A stretch of 32,879 bases of DNA from Aliidiomarina sp047920995 (GTDB lineage: Bacteria > Pseudomonadota > Gammaproteobacteria > Enterobacterales > Alteromonadaceae): the NCBI RefSeq assembly GCF_047920995.1, contig NZ_JBLRWZ010000029.1:1-32879 (forward strand), written 5' to 3'. Shown here piece by piece: positions 24,815-32,450 of this stretch. The notes under the pieces are model-generated. The model searched no databases. It saw only the letters and a program-made list of their open reading frames with translations, and was not told the DNA's origin. Within the stretch, counting starts at the first letter, position 1. Each line of letters starts with the position of its first letter. Made by a program: the position numbers and the translations under genes.

Positions 24815-25741
24815 GTGGAAGCAATGTTGCTGATATTGGCCTATTTGGCGATTGGTTTAGTGCTGAAACGCACCCATGTAATGCCGGTAAATACTGGGCA
24901 AGTACTAAACCAATATGTAATTAACGTGGCGGTGCCAGCAATGATTTTGCTGCACCTTCCGCATCTTGAAATCACGCAAGATGTGCTGCTTCCTGCATTA
25001 GTGCCTTGGTTGCTTTTTCCTATCTCTGTAGGCTTGGTGCTGCTGTTCAGTAAACTGTTGCGCTGGGAGCGCGAACTTACCGGCGCATTACTGATTGTTG
25101 TACCTTTAGGTAACACATCGTTTTTAGGCTTTCCTATGGTAGAGGCCTTTTTTGGTTCAGCTGGCCTACCCTACGCGGTAATCTATGATCAACTGGGCTC
25201 GTTTATCGCGTTAGCATTTTTTGCCACCTTGTTTGCTGCCATGTACAGCAATCGAGAAGAAGGCCAAAGTAAGCCCAGCCCCAGTGCTATTGCCAAAAAG
25301 TTTCTTACCTTTCCGCCCGTTATTGCGCTGGTGATCGCTATTTTATTTGGCATGCAACGCTATCCGGAAACACTACACACACTCATTAGCACCCTTGCGG
25401 CAACACTCGTACCGGTGGTAATGATCGCAGTTGGCTTTCAATTACATTTTCGAATTTTAAAAGAAGACGCGGTACCTTTCACGATAGCGATGTTGATCAA
25501 GCTATTCGTGTTACCGGCAATTGCTTTGGCAGTAATGATGGTGTTTTCGTGGCGTGGATTAGCTGCCCAAGTAACCGTACTTGAAGCAGCCATGCCATTT
25601 ATGATTACCGGCGGTGCGGTAGCGATTAGCGCAGGATTAAAGCCACGCTTGGTGGCTTCGCTAGTTGGTTATGGTGTATTGGCAGGATTAATCACTCTGC
25701 CGATCTGGGCGTTGATTTTGCACGCGCAGTTGGGCTTGTAA
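24815..25741 (+). CDS. AEC-family (auxin efflux carrier type) membrane transporter
   Basis: 308 residues, mostly hydrophobic, with about ten membrane helices in two halves separated by a polar loop near residues 145-165. NTSFLGFPMVEAFFGSAGLPYAVIYDQ is the typical AEC/YfdV-type motif with conserved Asn and Pro. Family members export or import small organic acids, but the substrate cannot be told from sequence. The frame opens at GTG (24815) with AAAGGT at normal distance; an ATG three codons later is possible. It follows tex by 15 bp, suggesting co-transcription, and its last 54 bp overlap the desaturase gene on the opposite strand. Confidence 0.88.
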   Translation: MEAMLLILAYLAIGLVLKRTHVMPVNTGQVLNQYVINVAVPAMILLHLPHLEITQDVLLPALVPWLLFPISVGLVLLFSKLLRWERELTGALLIVVPLGNTSFLGFPMVEAFFGSAGLPYAVIYDQLGSFIALAFFATLFAAMYSNREEGQSKPSPSAIAKKFLTFPPVIALVIAILFGMQRYPETLHTLISTLAATLVPVVMIAVGFQLHFRILKEDAVPFTIAMLIKLFVLPAIALAVMMVFSWRGLAAQVTVLEAAMPFMITGGAVAISAGLKPRLVASLVGYGVLAGLITLPIWALILHAQLGL

Positions 25742-26689
25742 ATCCTCTAAAAGCGCATCGTACTGTGCTTCTAGTTTTTCGCGCAAGCGCTGTGCCATTG
25801 TTGACTGGCGGGTACTTAATCGCTTAATCGCCATTTCTAAACGTGCTTTTTTAATTTGGTAAGGTTTGGCTTTCTTTAAGTTTTTCGCTAAACCAAACCA
25901 AGCAAAAGTTTTAATTAACCATTTACTTGGATCGAAATGGTACCAGCGAATGCCATTGCGATAATCGCCCGAGAATATATGATGGAAGTTGTGGTAACCC
26001 TCACCATAAGTAAGGAATGCCAGAAAACCATTATCCCGCGCTGAGTTCTTATCTGTATAGGTTTGTTTGCCCCAAATATGCGCTAATGAGTTAATAAAGA
26101 ATGTGGTGTGGTGGCCAACAACAATGCGCAAGAAACCCGCAAATAGTAACGCGCCCCACACATGGCCAATGGCAAAGCCAATCATCAACGGCACACCAAT
26201 GTTCATAAAGAGTGTAAGCGGCAAGTAATACTTGTGCTGCCACATTACTATTTTATCTTTCTGTAAATCTTTCACGTTTGAGTAATCGTTGTAGCGATGC
26301 TCATGATACTCACGCAGCATCCAACCGATATGGGCAAACCAAAATCCGCGGGAAATGGAATACGGGTCTTTCTCATCGTGATCTACGTGCTTGTGATGCT
26401 CCCGATGATCGGAAGACCAATGCAATGCGCTATTTTGTAGTGCTAACGCACCGCCTAAGGCAAACAATAAACGAACGCTCCAGTGAGCCTCATAGGCTCT
26501 ATGCGACCACAAACGATGATAGCCCGCGGTGATAGAGATGCCTGCATAAATAGCAAGCACGACAAATGCGATCAACAAGCTCCAGCTGAACCCTGCACTA
26601 ATCAGGTACCAAGGCACACCGATAGCAGCAACAAGAAAGGTGATTGAAAAGAGGCTCGTATTCAGCCAAATAATGGGAGGTTTTTTCAT
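25688..26689 (-). CDS. Membrane fatty acid (acyl-CoA delta-9 type) desaturase
   Basis: 333 residues. It is a di-iron membrane desaturase with the three histidine boxes of the stearoyl-CoA desaturase family: HRLWSH (58-63), HREHHKH (95-101) and HNFHH (233-237). Hydrophobic segments lie around 10-50, 75-90 and 155-195. It should insert a cis double bond in saturated acyl chains using oxygen, adjusting membrane fluidity. The C-terminal 45 residues are a charged, probably coiled-coil tail, and its coding sequence overlaps the AEC gene end by 54 bp. It diverges from a FabR-type repressor with a matching operator over its promoter, parallel to the DesT-controlled desaturase genes of Pseudomonas. 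Confidence 0.93.
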   Translation of the reverse strand: MKKPPIIWLNTSLFSITFLVAAIGVPWYLISAGFSWSLLIAFVVLAIYAGISITAGYHRLWSHRAYEAHWSVRLLFALGGALALQNSALHWSSDHREHHKHVDHDEKDPYSISRGFWFAHIGWMLREYHEHRYNDYSNVKDLQKDKIVMWQHKYYLPLTLFMNIGVPLMIGFAIGHVWGALLFAGFLRIVVGHHTTFFINSLAHIWGKQTYTDKNSARDNGFLAFLTYGEGYHNFHHIFSGDYRNGIRWYHFDPSKWLIKTFAWFGLAKNLKKAKPYQIKKARLEMAIKRLSTRQSTMAQRLREKLEAQYDALLEDLQAQLRVQNQRPDRQSD

Positions 26690-26704
26690 ATTTATACAAC
26701 TTAA

Positions 26705-26721
26705 GCTAACACATGTACGCT
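26705..26721. promoter_or_regulatory. FabR-type operator
   Basis: Read on the minus strand this is AGCGTACATGTGTTAGC, an imperfect palindrome. The E. coli fabA FabR site, as I recall it, is AGCGTACACGTGTTAGC, one base different, and flanking TTCA is also shared. It lies immediately downstream of the desaturase -10 box, across the expected transcription start, so bound repressor would block initiation. The adjacent fabR-like gene supplies the cognate protein. Confidence 0.85.
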
Positions 26722-26722
26722 G

Positions 26723-26751
26723 AATTTAGCTTTAATCACTTAAATAAGCAA
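26723..26751 (-). promoter_or_regulatory. Candidate desaturase promoter
   Basis: Minus strand: TTGCTT (26751-26746), 17-nt spacer, TAAATT (26728-26723). The predicted start falls near 26716, in the middle of the FabR-type operator. The desaturase ATG lacks a clear Shine-Dalgarno. Confidence 0.55.
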
Positions 26752-26766
26752 GGGGCTTTGCAAAAA

Positions 26767-26795
26767 TTGATCTAACATCTGTTCACTGATAAATT
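26767..26795 (+). promoter_or_regulatory. Candidate fabR promoter
   Basis: TTGATC (26767-26772), a 17-nt spacer and TAAATT (26790-26795) would start transcription near 26802, about 29 nt before the fabR ATG. The FabR-type palindrome lies upstream of this promoter, so autoregulation, if any, would not be by simple overlap. Confidence 0.45.
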
Positions 26796-26830
26796 GTAAG
26801 GTTAATTACCTATTTGATGGAAAATGCGGC

Positions 26831-27460
26831 ATGACAGGCATTCGGGCGAAACAAAAAGAGAAAACGCGGCGCGCATTAATTAATGCGGCATTGAACCAAC
26901 TGGATCCACAAACATCATTTTTCAGTTTAAGCCTGCGAGAAGTAGCCCGCGAAGCAAATATTGCGCCCACTTCATTCTATCGCCACTTTCAAAATATGGA
27001 TGAGCTTGGCCTTACCTTAGTAGATGAGGGTGGGCTTACTCTGCGCCAACTGCTGCGGCAAGCACGACAACGCTTGGCCGATGGCGGCTCGGTGATACGC
27101 ATCTCGGTAGAGATCTTTATGGATTTCATTGCCAACAACCGCGGGGTGTTTCGATTGTTGTTACAAGAACACAGTGGTACTTCGAAAGAATTCCGCCTCG
27201 CTATCGCCCGCGAGATCGACCATTTCAAAGCCGAGCTTGCCGATTACCTTCTAAACGAACGAAAATTACCTGAGCATTTAGCGCGCTTACAAGCGGATGC
27301 AATGGTGCGTATAGTGTTCAGCATTGGCGCCGATGCGCTTGATTTATCCGCTACCGAACGCGCTGAATTAGCCGAAGATACTATTCTTGAGCTACGCATG
27401 ATTGCGCGTGGCGCTACCGCATTACAAAAACCAAAAGGAGAATACCATGACCCGACTTAG
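26831..27460 (+). CDS. fabR: TetR-family unsaturated fatty acid regulator, FabR-like
   Basis: 209 residues. The N-terminal helix-turn-helix IRAKQKEKTRRALINAA ... SLSLREVAREANIAPTSFYRHFQNMDELGLTLVDE is almost identical to E. coli FabR, and the ligand domain also matches through SVIRISVEIFMDFIANN, SGTSKEFRLAIAREIDHFKAEL and RMIARGA. FabR senses the balance of unsaturated and saturated long-chain acyl thioesters and represses unsaturated fatty acid synthesis genes. Here it diverges from a desaturase, and a FabR-type palindrome sits between them. The ATG has a GATGGAAA ribosome site. Its stop overlaps the start of the S9 peptidase gene by 14 bp. Confidence 0.92.
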   Translation: MTGIRAKQKEKTRRALINAALNQLDPQTSFFSLSLREVAREANIAPTSFYRHFQNMDELGLTLVDEGGLTLRQLLRQARQRLADGGSVIRISVEIFMDFIANNRGVFRLLLQEHSGTSKEFRLAIAREIDHFKAELADYLLNERKLPEHLARLQADAMVRIVFSIGADALDLSATERAELAEDTILELRMIARGATALQKPKGEYHDPT

Positions 27461-29474
27461 TTTGTGGTTCGGTGTGTTTACCCTGTTATTTGCTGCGTCT
27501 TCCCAAGCAACAGCTCAACAGCGTGATATCACCTTAGAAGAAACAATTACCTTTCAACGTGTTACTCAAGCTGTTACTTCCAGTGATGGGAATTACACTG
27601 CATTCACTCGTTTTCGTGCGCGCACGCCTTATCAAGATGACGATGGCGCATCCTATAGTGAGCTGTTTGTGCGTAACGCCGCGGGCGAAGAAATCCCTTT
27701 CGTAACCGGAGACGTGCGGATTGGCCAAATCGCCTTTAGCGCTGATAATAAATTCATTTATTATCTTGCCAACCGAGCAGATGCAAAGCACCAAAGCCTT
27801 TACCGAGTGCCGGTAAATGGTGGTGAATCTACTTTATTTTTCCAACACGATACTGCCCTTAGTGGCTTCAGTGAAAGTAGTGATGGCCGTTGGATAGCCT
27901 TTACCGCCCGTGAAAAAGGCCCTGAAAAAGCTGAAGAACTCGCCAAAAAAGGGTTTCGTGCACAAGTATATGAAGAGCAAAGCCTAAAAACGCAAGTATG
28001 GTTACTTGATACGCAGAACAGAGATGAAGCTGCAGTATTAGTAGATATTAATGAGCATGTTCACTCCGTACAGTTCCGCCCTGGCCACGAACAGTTACTA
28101 TTACGCGTAGCCCCTACCACGCTGGTAGATGACGACCTGATGCTTAGTAGCTATGCGATCTTCAAGGCAGATGGTGAAGAAGTGGTACGCTTCAGTACTA
28201 ACGGTAAGCTCGGCCGTGCAGCATTTTCTGCCGATGGTTCGCAAATAGCCATTATTGGTGGTGAAGACCAGCATGATCCTGCTACTGGCCGCTTATTCAT
28301 TGGCGATTTGAATGATGGTAGCGTGCGTGATTTAGTGCCTAACTTCCTAGGCCACGTGCAAGACATTATGTGGCGCAGCAATAACGAACTGGTTTGGTTA
28401 GCAGATATTAATGTAGAAACCGAAGTTCGCGCTACCCAATTGCGTAACAACCGTACGCGCACTCTAATAGAGCAAGGCCAAGGCATTATCAGCCGCATTA
28501 CCAGCATTACCAATGATGGTGCATTAACACTAATTGGCCACAGCCCTGCGCATCCGCCAGAGGCATTTAAGTATGCCGATAATAGCCTTACGCGTTTAAC
28601 CGATTCAAACCCATGGCTTGCCGATGTGCGCCAGCCTCGCCAAGTGGTAATTAACCACGAAGCGCGAGATGGTTTAGAGCTGCAAGGTATTTTAGTGTAC
28701 CCGCATGATTATCAAGAGGGCCAACAAGTTCCAGTAATCATGAACATTCATGGTGGGCCTGAGGCACACATTCGCAATGGCTGGAACGATCGCTACTCAA
28801 GCCCAACTTGGTTTGCTGCACAGCAAGGTTTTGCAACCTTCTTTCCAAACTATCGTGGCAGCACTGGCCGCGGTGTTGAATTTAGTAAGCTGGGCCAAAA
28901 CGATTATGCTGGCAAAGAATTTGATGACATCGTAGATGCGAAAGAGCATTTAGTAACGATTGGCCTCGCCGATCCTGATCGGGTTGGTATCACCGGTGGT
29001 TCCTATGGTGGTTACGCTTCGGCTTGGGGTGCTACCAAGCAAACGGAGCATTTTGCTGCTAGCGTTATGTTTGTTGGTATTTCCAACAACCTATCGAAAT
29101 TCGGCACCACCGATATTCCTAACGAAATGCACTTAGTGCATGCTCGCAGCTACCCGTGGGATAAGTGGCAATGGTATTTAGAGCGCAGCCCTATTTATTG
29201 GGCGGAACAAGCACGTACACCTATCTTAATTATGCATGGTGCTGAAGATACCCGTGTACACCCAAGCCAATCGATGGAGTTGTATCGTTACTTGAAAGTA
29301 CACGGCAATGTGCCTGTGCGCCTAGTGCTGTATCCCGGCGAAGGGCATGGTAATAGCCGCGCTGCTTCACAGATGGATTATGCATTGCGCTTAATGCGCT
29401 GGATGAACTTCTACTTAGTTGAGCAAAATGAAGGGATTCCAGAGCACGAGTTAGCGCACGCTGAACATCTATAA
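27447..29474 (+). CDS. Exported S9 family (prolyl oligopeptidase/acylaminoacyl) serine peptidase
   Basis: 675 residues from the ATG at 27447, which has AAAAGGAG upstream; a longer start at 27402 lies within fabR and is rejected. A signal peptide (residues 1-24, ending ATAQ) is followed by a beta-propeller (about 40-400) and an alpha/beta-hydrolase domain (about 420-660). The catalytic triad is Ser519 in GGSYGGYAS, Asp601 in HGAEDTRVHP and His634 in GEGHGN. The oxyanion-side motif NIHGGPEAH is present. Such enzymes remove dipeptides or cut small oligopeptides in the periplasm. The start overlaps the end of fabR by 14 bp, so the two are probably translated from one mRNA. Confidence 0.92.
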   Translation: MTRLSLWFGVFTLLFAASSQATAQQRDITLEETITFQRVTQAVTSSDGNYTAFTRFRARTPYQDDDGASYSELFVRNAAGEEIPFVTGDVRIGQIAFSADNKFIYYLANRADAKHQSLYRVPVNGGESTLFFQHDTALSGFSESSDGRWIAFTAREKGPEKAEELAKKGFRAQVYEEQSLKTQVWLLDTQNRDEAAVLVDINEHVHSVQFRPGHEQLLLRVAPTTLVDDDLMLSSYAIFKADGEEVVRFSTNGKLGRAAFSADGSQIAIIGGEDQHDPATGRLFIGDLNDGSVRDLVPNFLGHVQDIMWRSNNELVWLADINVETEVRATQLRNNRTRTLIEQGQGIISRITSITNDGALTLIGHSPAHPPEAFKYADNSLTRLTDSNPWLADVRQPRQVVINHEARDGLELQGILVYPHDYQEGQQVPVIMNIHGGPEAHIRNGWNDRYSSPTWFAAQQGFATFFPNYRGSTGRGVEFSKLGQNDYAGKEFDDIVDAKEHLVTIGLADPDRVGITGGSYGGYASAWGATKQTEHFAASVMFVGISNNLSKFGTTDIPNEMHLVHARSYPWDKWQWYLERSPIYWAEQARTPILIMHGAEDTRVHPSQSMELYRYLKVHGNVPVRLVLYPGEGHGNSRAASQMDYALRLMRWMNFYLVEQNEGIPEHELAHAEHL

Positions 29475-29490
29475 ATAACTCCGGTTATGT

Positions 29491-29526
29491 GCGCTCCTAA
29501 AAGCTATCACGCTCATTTAGGAGCGC
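29491..29526. terminator. Strong hairpin over the end of the GGDEF/EAL gene
   Basis: GCGCTCCTAAA (29491-29501) and TTTAGGAGCGC (29516-29526) form a perfect 11-bp stem with a 14-nt loop. On the minus strand it contains the last codons and the TAG stop of the GGDEF/EAL gene. It lies between convergent genes. No T-run follows on either side, so it is not a classical terminator; it may protect 3' ends or need Rho. A smaller ATAAC-TCCG-GTTAT hairpin (29475-29488) directly follows the S9 peptidase stop. Confidence 0.6.
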
Positions 29527-32280
29527 CATTAACTCAGCGAGTGGCATTGGCTTAGCAAAATAAAACCCTTGCATATAATGACAGCCAGATTCCTCTACAA
29601 ACTTCACCTGCTCAGCAGTTTCCACCCCTTCTGCAGTAACTTCGATACTTAACTGAGTGGCCATTTGTATAATCGATTTTGCTATCGCTGCATCATGAAT
29701 ATCGGTGGTTACATCTGTAATAAACGCCCGATCGATCTTCAATATATTTACTGGCATGCGTTTTAGGTAGGATAAACTGGAGAAGCCAGTGCCAAAATCG
29801 TCGATGGAAATATGGAAGTTCTTTTTGTGTAACGATTCCAACAACCTAATCGCCCGCGTGGAATCTTCCATTAATACGCTTTCAGTTAGTTCTAAATGCA
29901 GTTTTTGCGCTGAAAATCCCGTTAAATTCAGGGTGTGGGTAAGTGATTCAACGAAGTTTGCGCGATTAAATTGTACGGCTGATAAGTTCACGGCAACCGA
30001 CAGATCGCCATATTCCTGCAAGCGAATACCATCTTCACAGGCTTGCTGCACTACCCAAGCACTAATCGGGATGATTTGTCCGGTATCTTCGGCAAGAGGA
30101 ATAAACTCTGCTGGCGAAACATAACTGCCGTCTTCTCGTTGCCAACGCAGCAACGCTTCCACCCCTACAATCTTGCGATCACCGCAGCGCACCAACGGTT
30201 GATAAAACAGCTTTAGCGCCCCTTGCTCAAGTACATGCTGCAGCTCATTACGCAAGGTTACCGATGAATGGAAGCGCTCACTAATCTCTGCTGTGTAGAA
30301 CTGATAATGGTTTCTACCTTGCCGCTTCGCCTGATACATGGCCATATCAGCATGCTGAATAAGCTGTTTGGCATCAATCGGGCTTTGGCTTGTGGTAGTA
30401 ATGCCTATACTCGCCGTTAGATATAATCGATATTGCTCAATATGATAAGGCTGCGCGATAGCCAATAAAATCTCATTTACTAAATCGGTAAGGGGTTGCT
30501 TCTTATCAATATCTGGAATGAGCACAATAAACTCATCACCACCAAACCGACCCACCAAGGTATTGTTGCGCATACAACGTTGCAGCCGCAAAGCGGTTTC
30601 GCGCAACAGTTTATCGCCCACCTGCAAACCTAAACTATCGTTTACTGGTTTGAAGCCATCTAAATCAATAAAGAGTACAGCGATCTCGTTTTTATTACAG
30701 ATACACTGTTCACAAAATTGCTGCAAGCGTTCTTCGATCACCACCCGGTTCACCAACCCGGTGAGTGAATCATGGGTAGCTTGCAGCTGTAATTGGCGGC
30801 GCTGGGTTCGCAGTATTTGCCCACGCTCTATACTAATAACCAGAAATGCACAGAGTAATAGGCCGCCAGTAATAACCACCACGTACAGGTTTGCAGCTTT
30901 ACGTAATTCAACTTTACCCACATGGAACCCGTGCAATTCAGCACCTTCAACGTACGGAATCTGCATCGGTATTGAATAGTGGTACAAGCTTGCAGGTGGC
31001 CGCATAAATACCTTTTCAACTTCAGTACCTTCACCATCACTGCGCAGCATATAGTTGCCAGAGAGGCTAGCGTATGTATGCAACAGCTTCTCATTCATCG
31101 ACATAATTGGATTCACAAAACTAGCGAAATCAAAAATCGCCACCACATAGCCGTAATGCTGATCCTCCAAGCCAGTTTGAAAATCATTGGCGGAACGCTC
31201 ATCCCGAGCAAATAATGGCAAGCGCACCAAAATAACGGTTTGCTCTGCAGCACGAATACTCTCATGGGGAACCAAAACCACAGGCAATGTTTGTGCATCT
31301 TTAAATGCAGCCAATACATCCGGTGTACCAAGCATCCAATAATAACTAGTGGCCGTGGCTTTATAATCTTCAAACACCAACTCATGCTCAGTATCAGTAA
31401 CCAGAATCGAGAGCAGCTGTGGAAGATCACGTTGGTAATGCTGCACATCGAGTTTAGAAAACTCTATGCGTTGCTCCTCGGGAACATATTGCCAGCGCGT
31501 AGCCAACCTCTGAATTAAGTTTATGTTTTCTAATGATACTGCCTCGCGCTTTTGCACCGCCTCGTGCATAGCGCCAATCACTTGGCTTTCAATGCGGCGC
31601 ACTTCCGAACTAGCCAAAGCAAACCACATGGCGCACACGATGCTAACGCTAACTACCATAACCGCAAACGAGGCTGGCCTCGGTAAACTCTCAACCCCTG
31701 CACCATGATAAGAACCGAGCAACAGCGCAATACCAGACATGGTTAACAACAGAACGCTAATGCTCACCACCATTGGGTGCGGCCCCAACCAGTTATAAGC
31801 GCCGTTATACCAAGTTAACACAAGATAAAATAAACCAAAAATTACCGCTACATAGCCACCAAACCGCCATAATAAACGCCGTTTACCAACCGACATGCCC
31901 AGCATTAAGCACAAACCGAATACCAGAACAATTAATGTGAGTGGCCAATATAAACTGGCTTTTAAGGTGAGAGCTCCAACGCTATAGATATCACTGAGTA
32001 AACCTGTACTGGTGAACACCGAATACGCAGCCGCTAAAAATATCAAGCCTCCCATCCCTGCGCGCAGAAAATGATGACCACGAATTGCAGCATACAGGCC
32101 AACGCCTATAAAAAATGAAACCAATGATGCATTCAAGGAAAGAACTTGGGTAAGCGGTTGCTCAGATGGCAACGCAATAATCAAGGCTACACCCAACACA
32201 CCGGTAACAATTGCTGCGGTGATAATGGTGTACAAAGCGGCGATAGTAGCGGTGTTTACTGTGTATAGGTGTTGCTTCAC
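29497..32280 (-). CDS. Membrane GGDEF/EAL dual-domain cyclic-di-GMP enzyme
   Basis: 927 residues. The N-terminus has seven hydrophobic segments (about 14-36, 47-66, 74-93, 108-128, 142-158, 170-190, 203-223), then a region of about 240 residues (225-463) probably exposed to the periplasm, and an eighth helix (about 464-485). I do not recognise the sensor as a named family. The GGDEF domain (about 495-660) has GGDEF at 580-584; the upstream product-inhibition site reads RNNT (571-574) instead of RxxD. The EAL domain (about 675-920) keeps EALLRW (708-713), VNLSAVQF, ELTES, IDDFGTGFSS, LKID, EGVET and QGFYFAKPMP, so it looks catalytic. The start is GTG (32278-32280), with an in-frame stop a few codons upstream. 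Confidence 0.93.
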   Translation of the reverse strand: MKQHLYTVNTATIAALYTIITAAIVTGVLGVALIIALPSEQPLTQVLSLNASLVSFFIGVGLYAAIRGHHFLRAGMGGLIFLAAAYSVFTSTGLLSDIYSVGALTLKASLYWPLTLIVLVFGLCLMLGMSVGKRRLLWRFGGYVAVIFGLFYLVLTWYNGAYNWLGPHPMVVSISVLLLTMSGIALLLGSYHGAGVESLPRPASFAVMVVSVSIVCAMWFALASSEVRRIESQVIGAMHEAVQKREAVSLENINLIQRLATRWQYVPEEQRIEFSKLDVQHYQRDLPQLLSILVTDTEHELVFEDYKATATSYYWMLGTPDVLAAFKDAQTLPVVLVPHESIRAAEQTVILVRLPLFARDERSANDFQTGLEDQHYGYVVAIFDFASFVNPIMSMNEKLLHTYASLSGNYMLRSDGEGTEVEKVFMRPPASLYHYSIPMQIPYVEGAELHGFHVGKVELRKAANLYVVVITGGLLLCAFLVISIERGQILRTQRRQLQLQATHDSLTGLVNRVVIEERLQQFCEQCICNKNEIAVLFIDLDGFKPVNDSLGLQVGDKLLRETALRLQRCMRNNTLVGRFGGDEFIVLIPDIDKKQPLTDLVNEILLAIAQPYHIEQYRLYLTASIGITTTSQSPIDAKQLIQHADMAMYQAKRQGRNHYQFYTAEISERFHSSVTLRNELQHVLEQGALKLFYQPLVRCGDRKIVGVEALLRWQREDGSYVSPAEFIPLAEDTGQIIPISAWVVQQACEDGIRLQEYGDLSVAVNLSAVQFNRANFVESLTHTLNLTGFSAQKLHLELTESVLMEDSTRAIRLLESLHKKNFHISIDDFGTGFSSLSYLKRMPVNILKIDRAFITDVTTDIHDAAIAKSIIQMATQLSIEVTAEGVETAEQVKFVEESGCHYMQGFYFAKPMPLAELMALLNERDSF

Positions 32281-32311
32281 ATAAAAACCATATTGTTATT
32301 ATTTTGTTGTA

Positions 32312-32340
32312 ATTGTATGTAGTTTTATCACTTAGGTCAA
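32312..32340 (-). promoter_or_regulatory. Sigma-70 promoter of the GGDEF/EAL gene
   Basis: Minus strand: TTGACC (32340-32335), 17-nt spacer, TACAAT (32317-32312). Both boxes match five of six consensus bases at ideal spacing, predicting a start about 25 nt upstream of the GTG. The ribosome site itself is poor. Confidence 0.7.
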
Positions 32341-32359
32341 AAATGCTTTGCGTTATCAC

Positions 32360-32391
32360 TCAACGTTAACGCGTTGATTTATCATGATAAA
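32360..32391. promoter_or_regulatory. Paired palindromes upstream of the GGDEF/EAL promoter
   Basis: TCAACG-TTAACG-CGTTGA (32360-32377) is followed directly by the perfect 14-bp palindrome TTTATCATGATAAA (32378-32391). They lie 20-50 bp upstream of the -35 box. The second one shares its end with the T-run of the pckA terminator. They look like possible protein-binding sites; I cannot name the protein. Confidence 0.45.
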
Positions 32392-32421
32392 AAATAAGCC
32401 AGCAAATCTGCTGGCTTATTT
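32389..32421 (-). terminator. Intrinsic terminator of pckA
   Basis: A perfect 12-bp stem, AATAAGCCAGCA (32393-32404) and TGCTGGCTTATT (32409-32420), has a 4-nt loop and, on the minus strand, a T6 tail (32394-32389). It begins 30 bp after the pckA stop codon. Confidence 0.92.
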
Positions 32422-32450
32422 ACATTCAAAGTTAATAGTAGTTAGAGCGC

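Noticed and set aside
27402..27446. Longer start for the S9 peptidase
   Set aside because: It would put 15 polar residues before the signal peptide; AAAAGGAG directly precedes the ATG at 27447.
24800..32340. Genomic island or prophage between tex and pckA
   Set aside because: No integrase, transposase, tRNA target or flanking direct repeat is visible, and base composition and codon choice resemble the neighbours.
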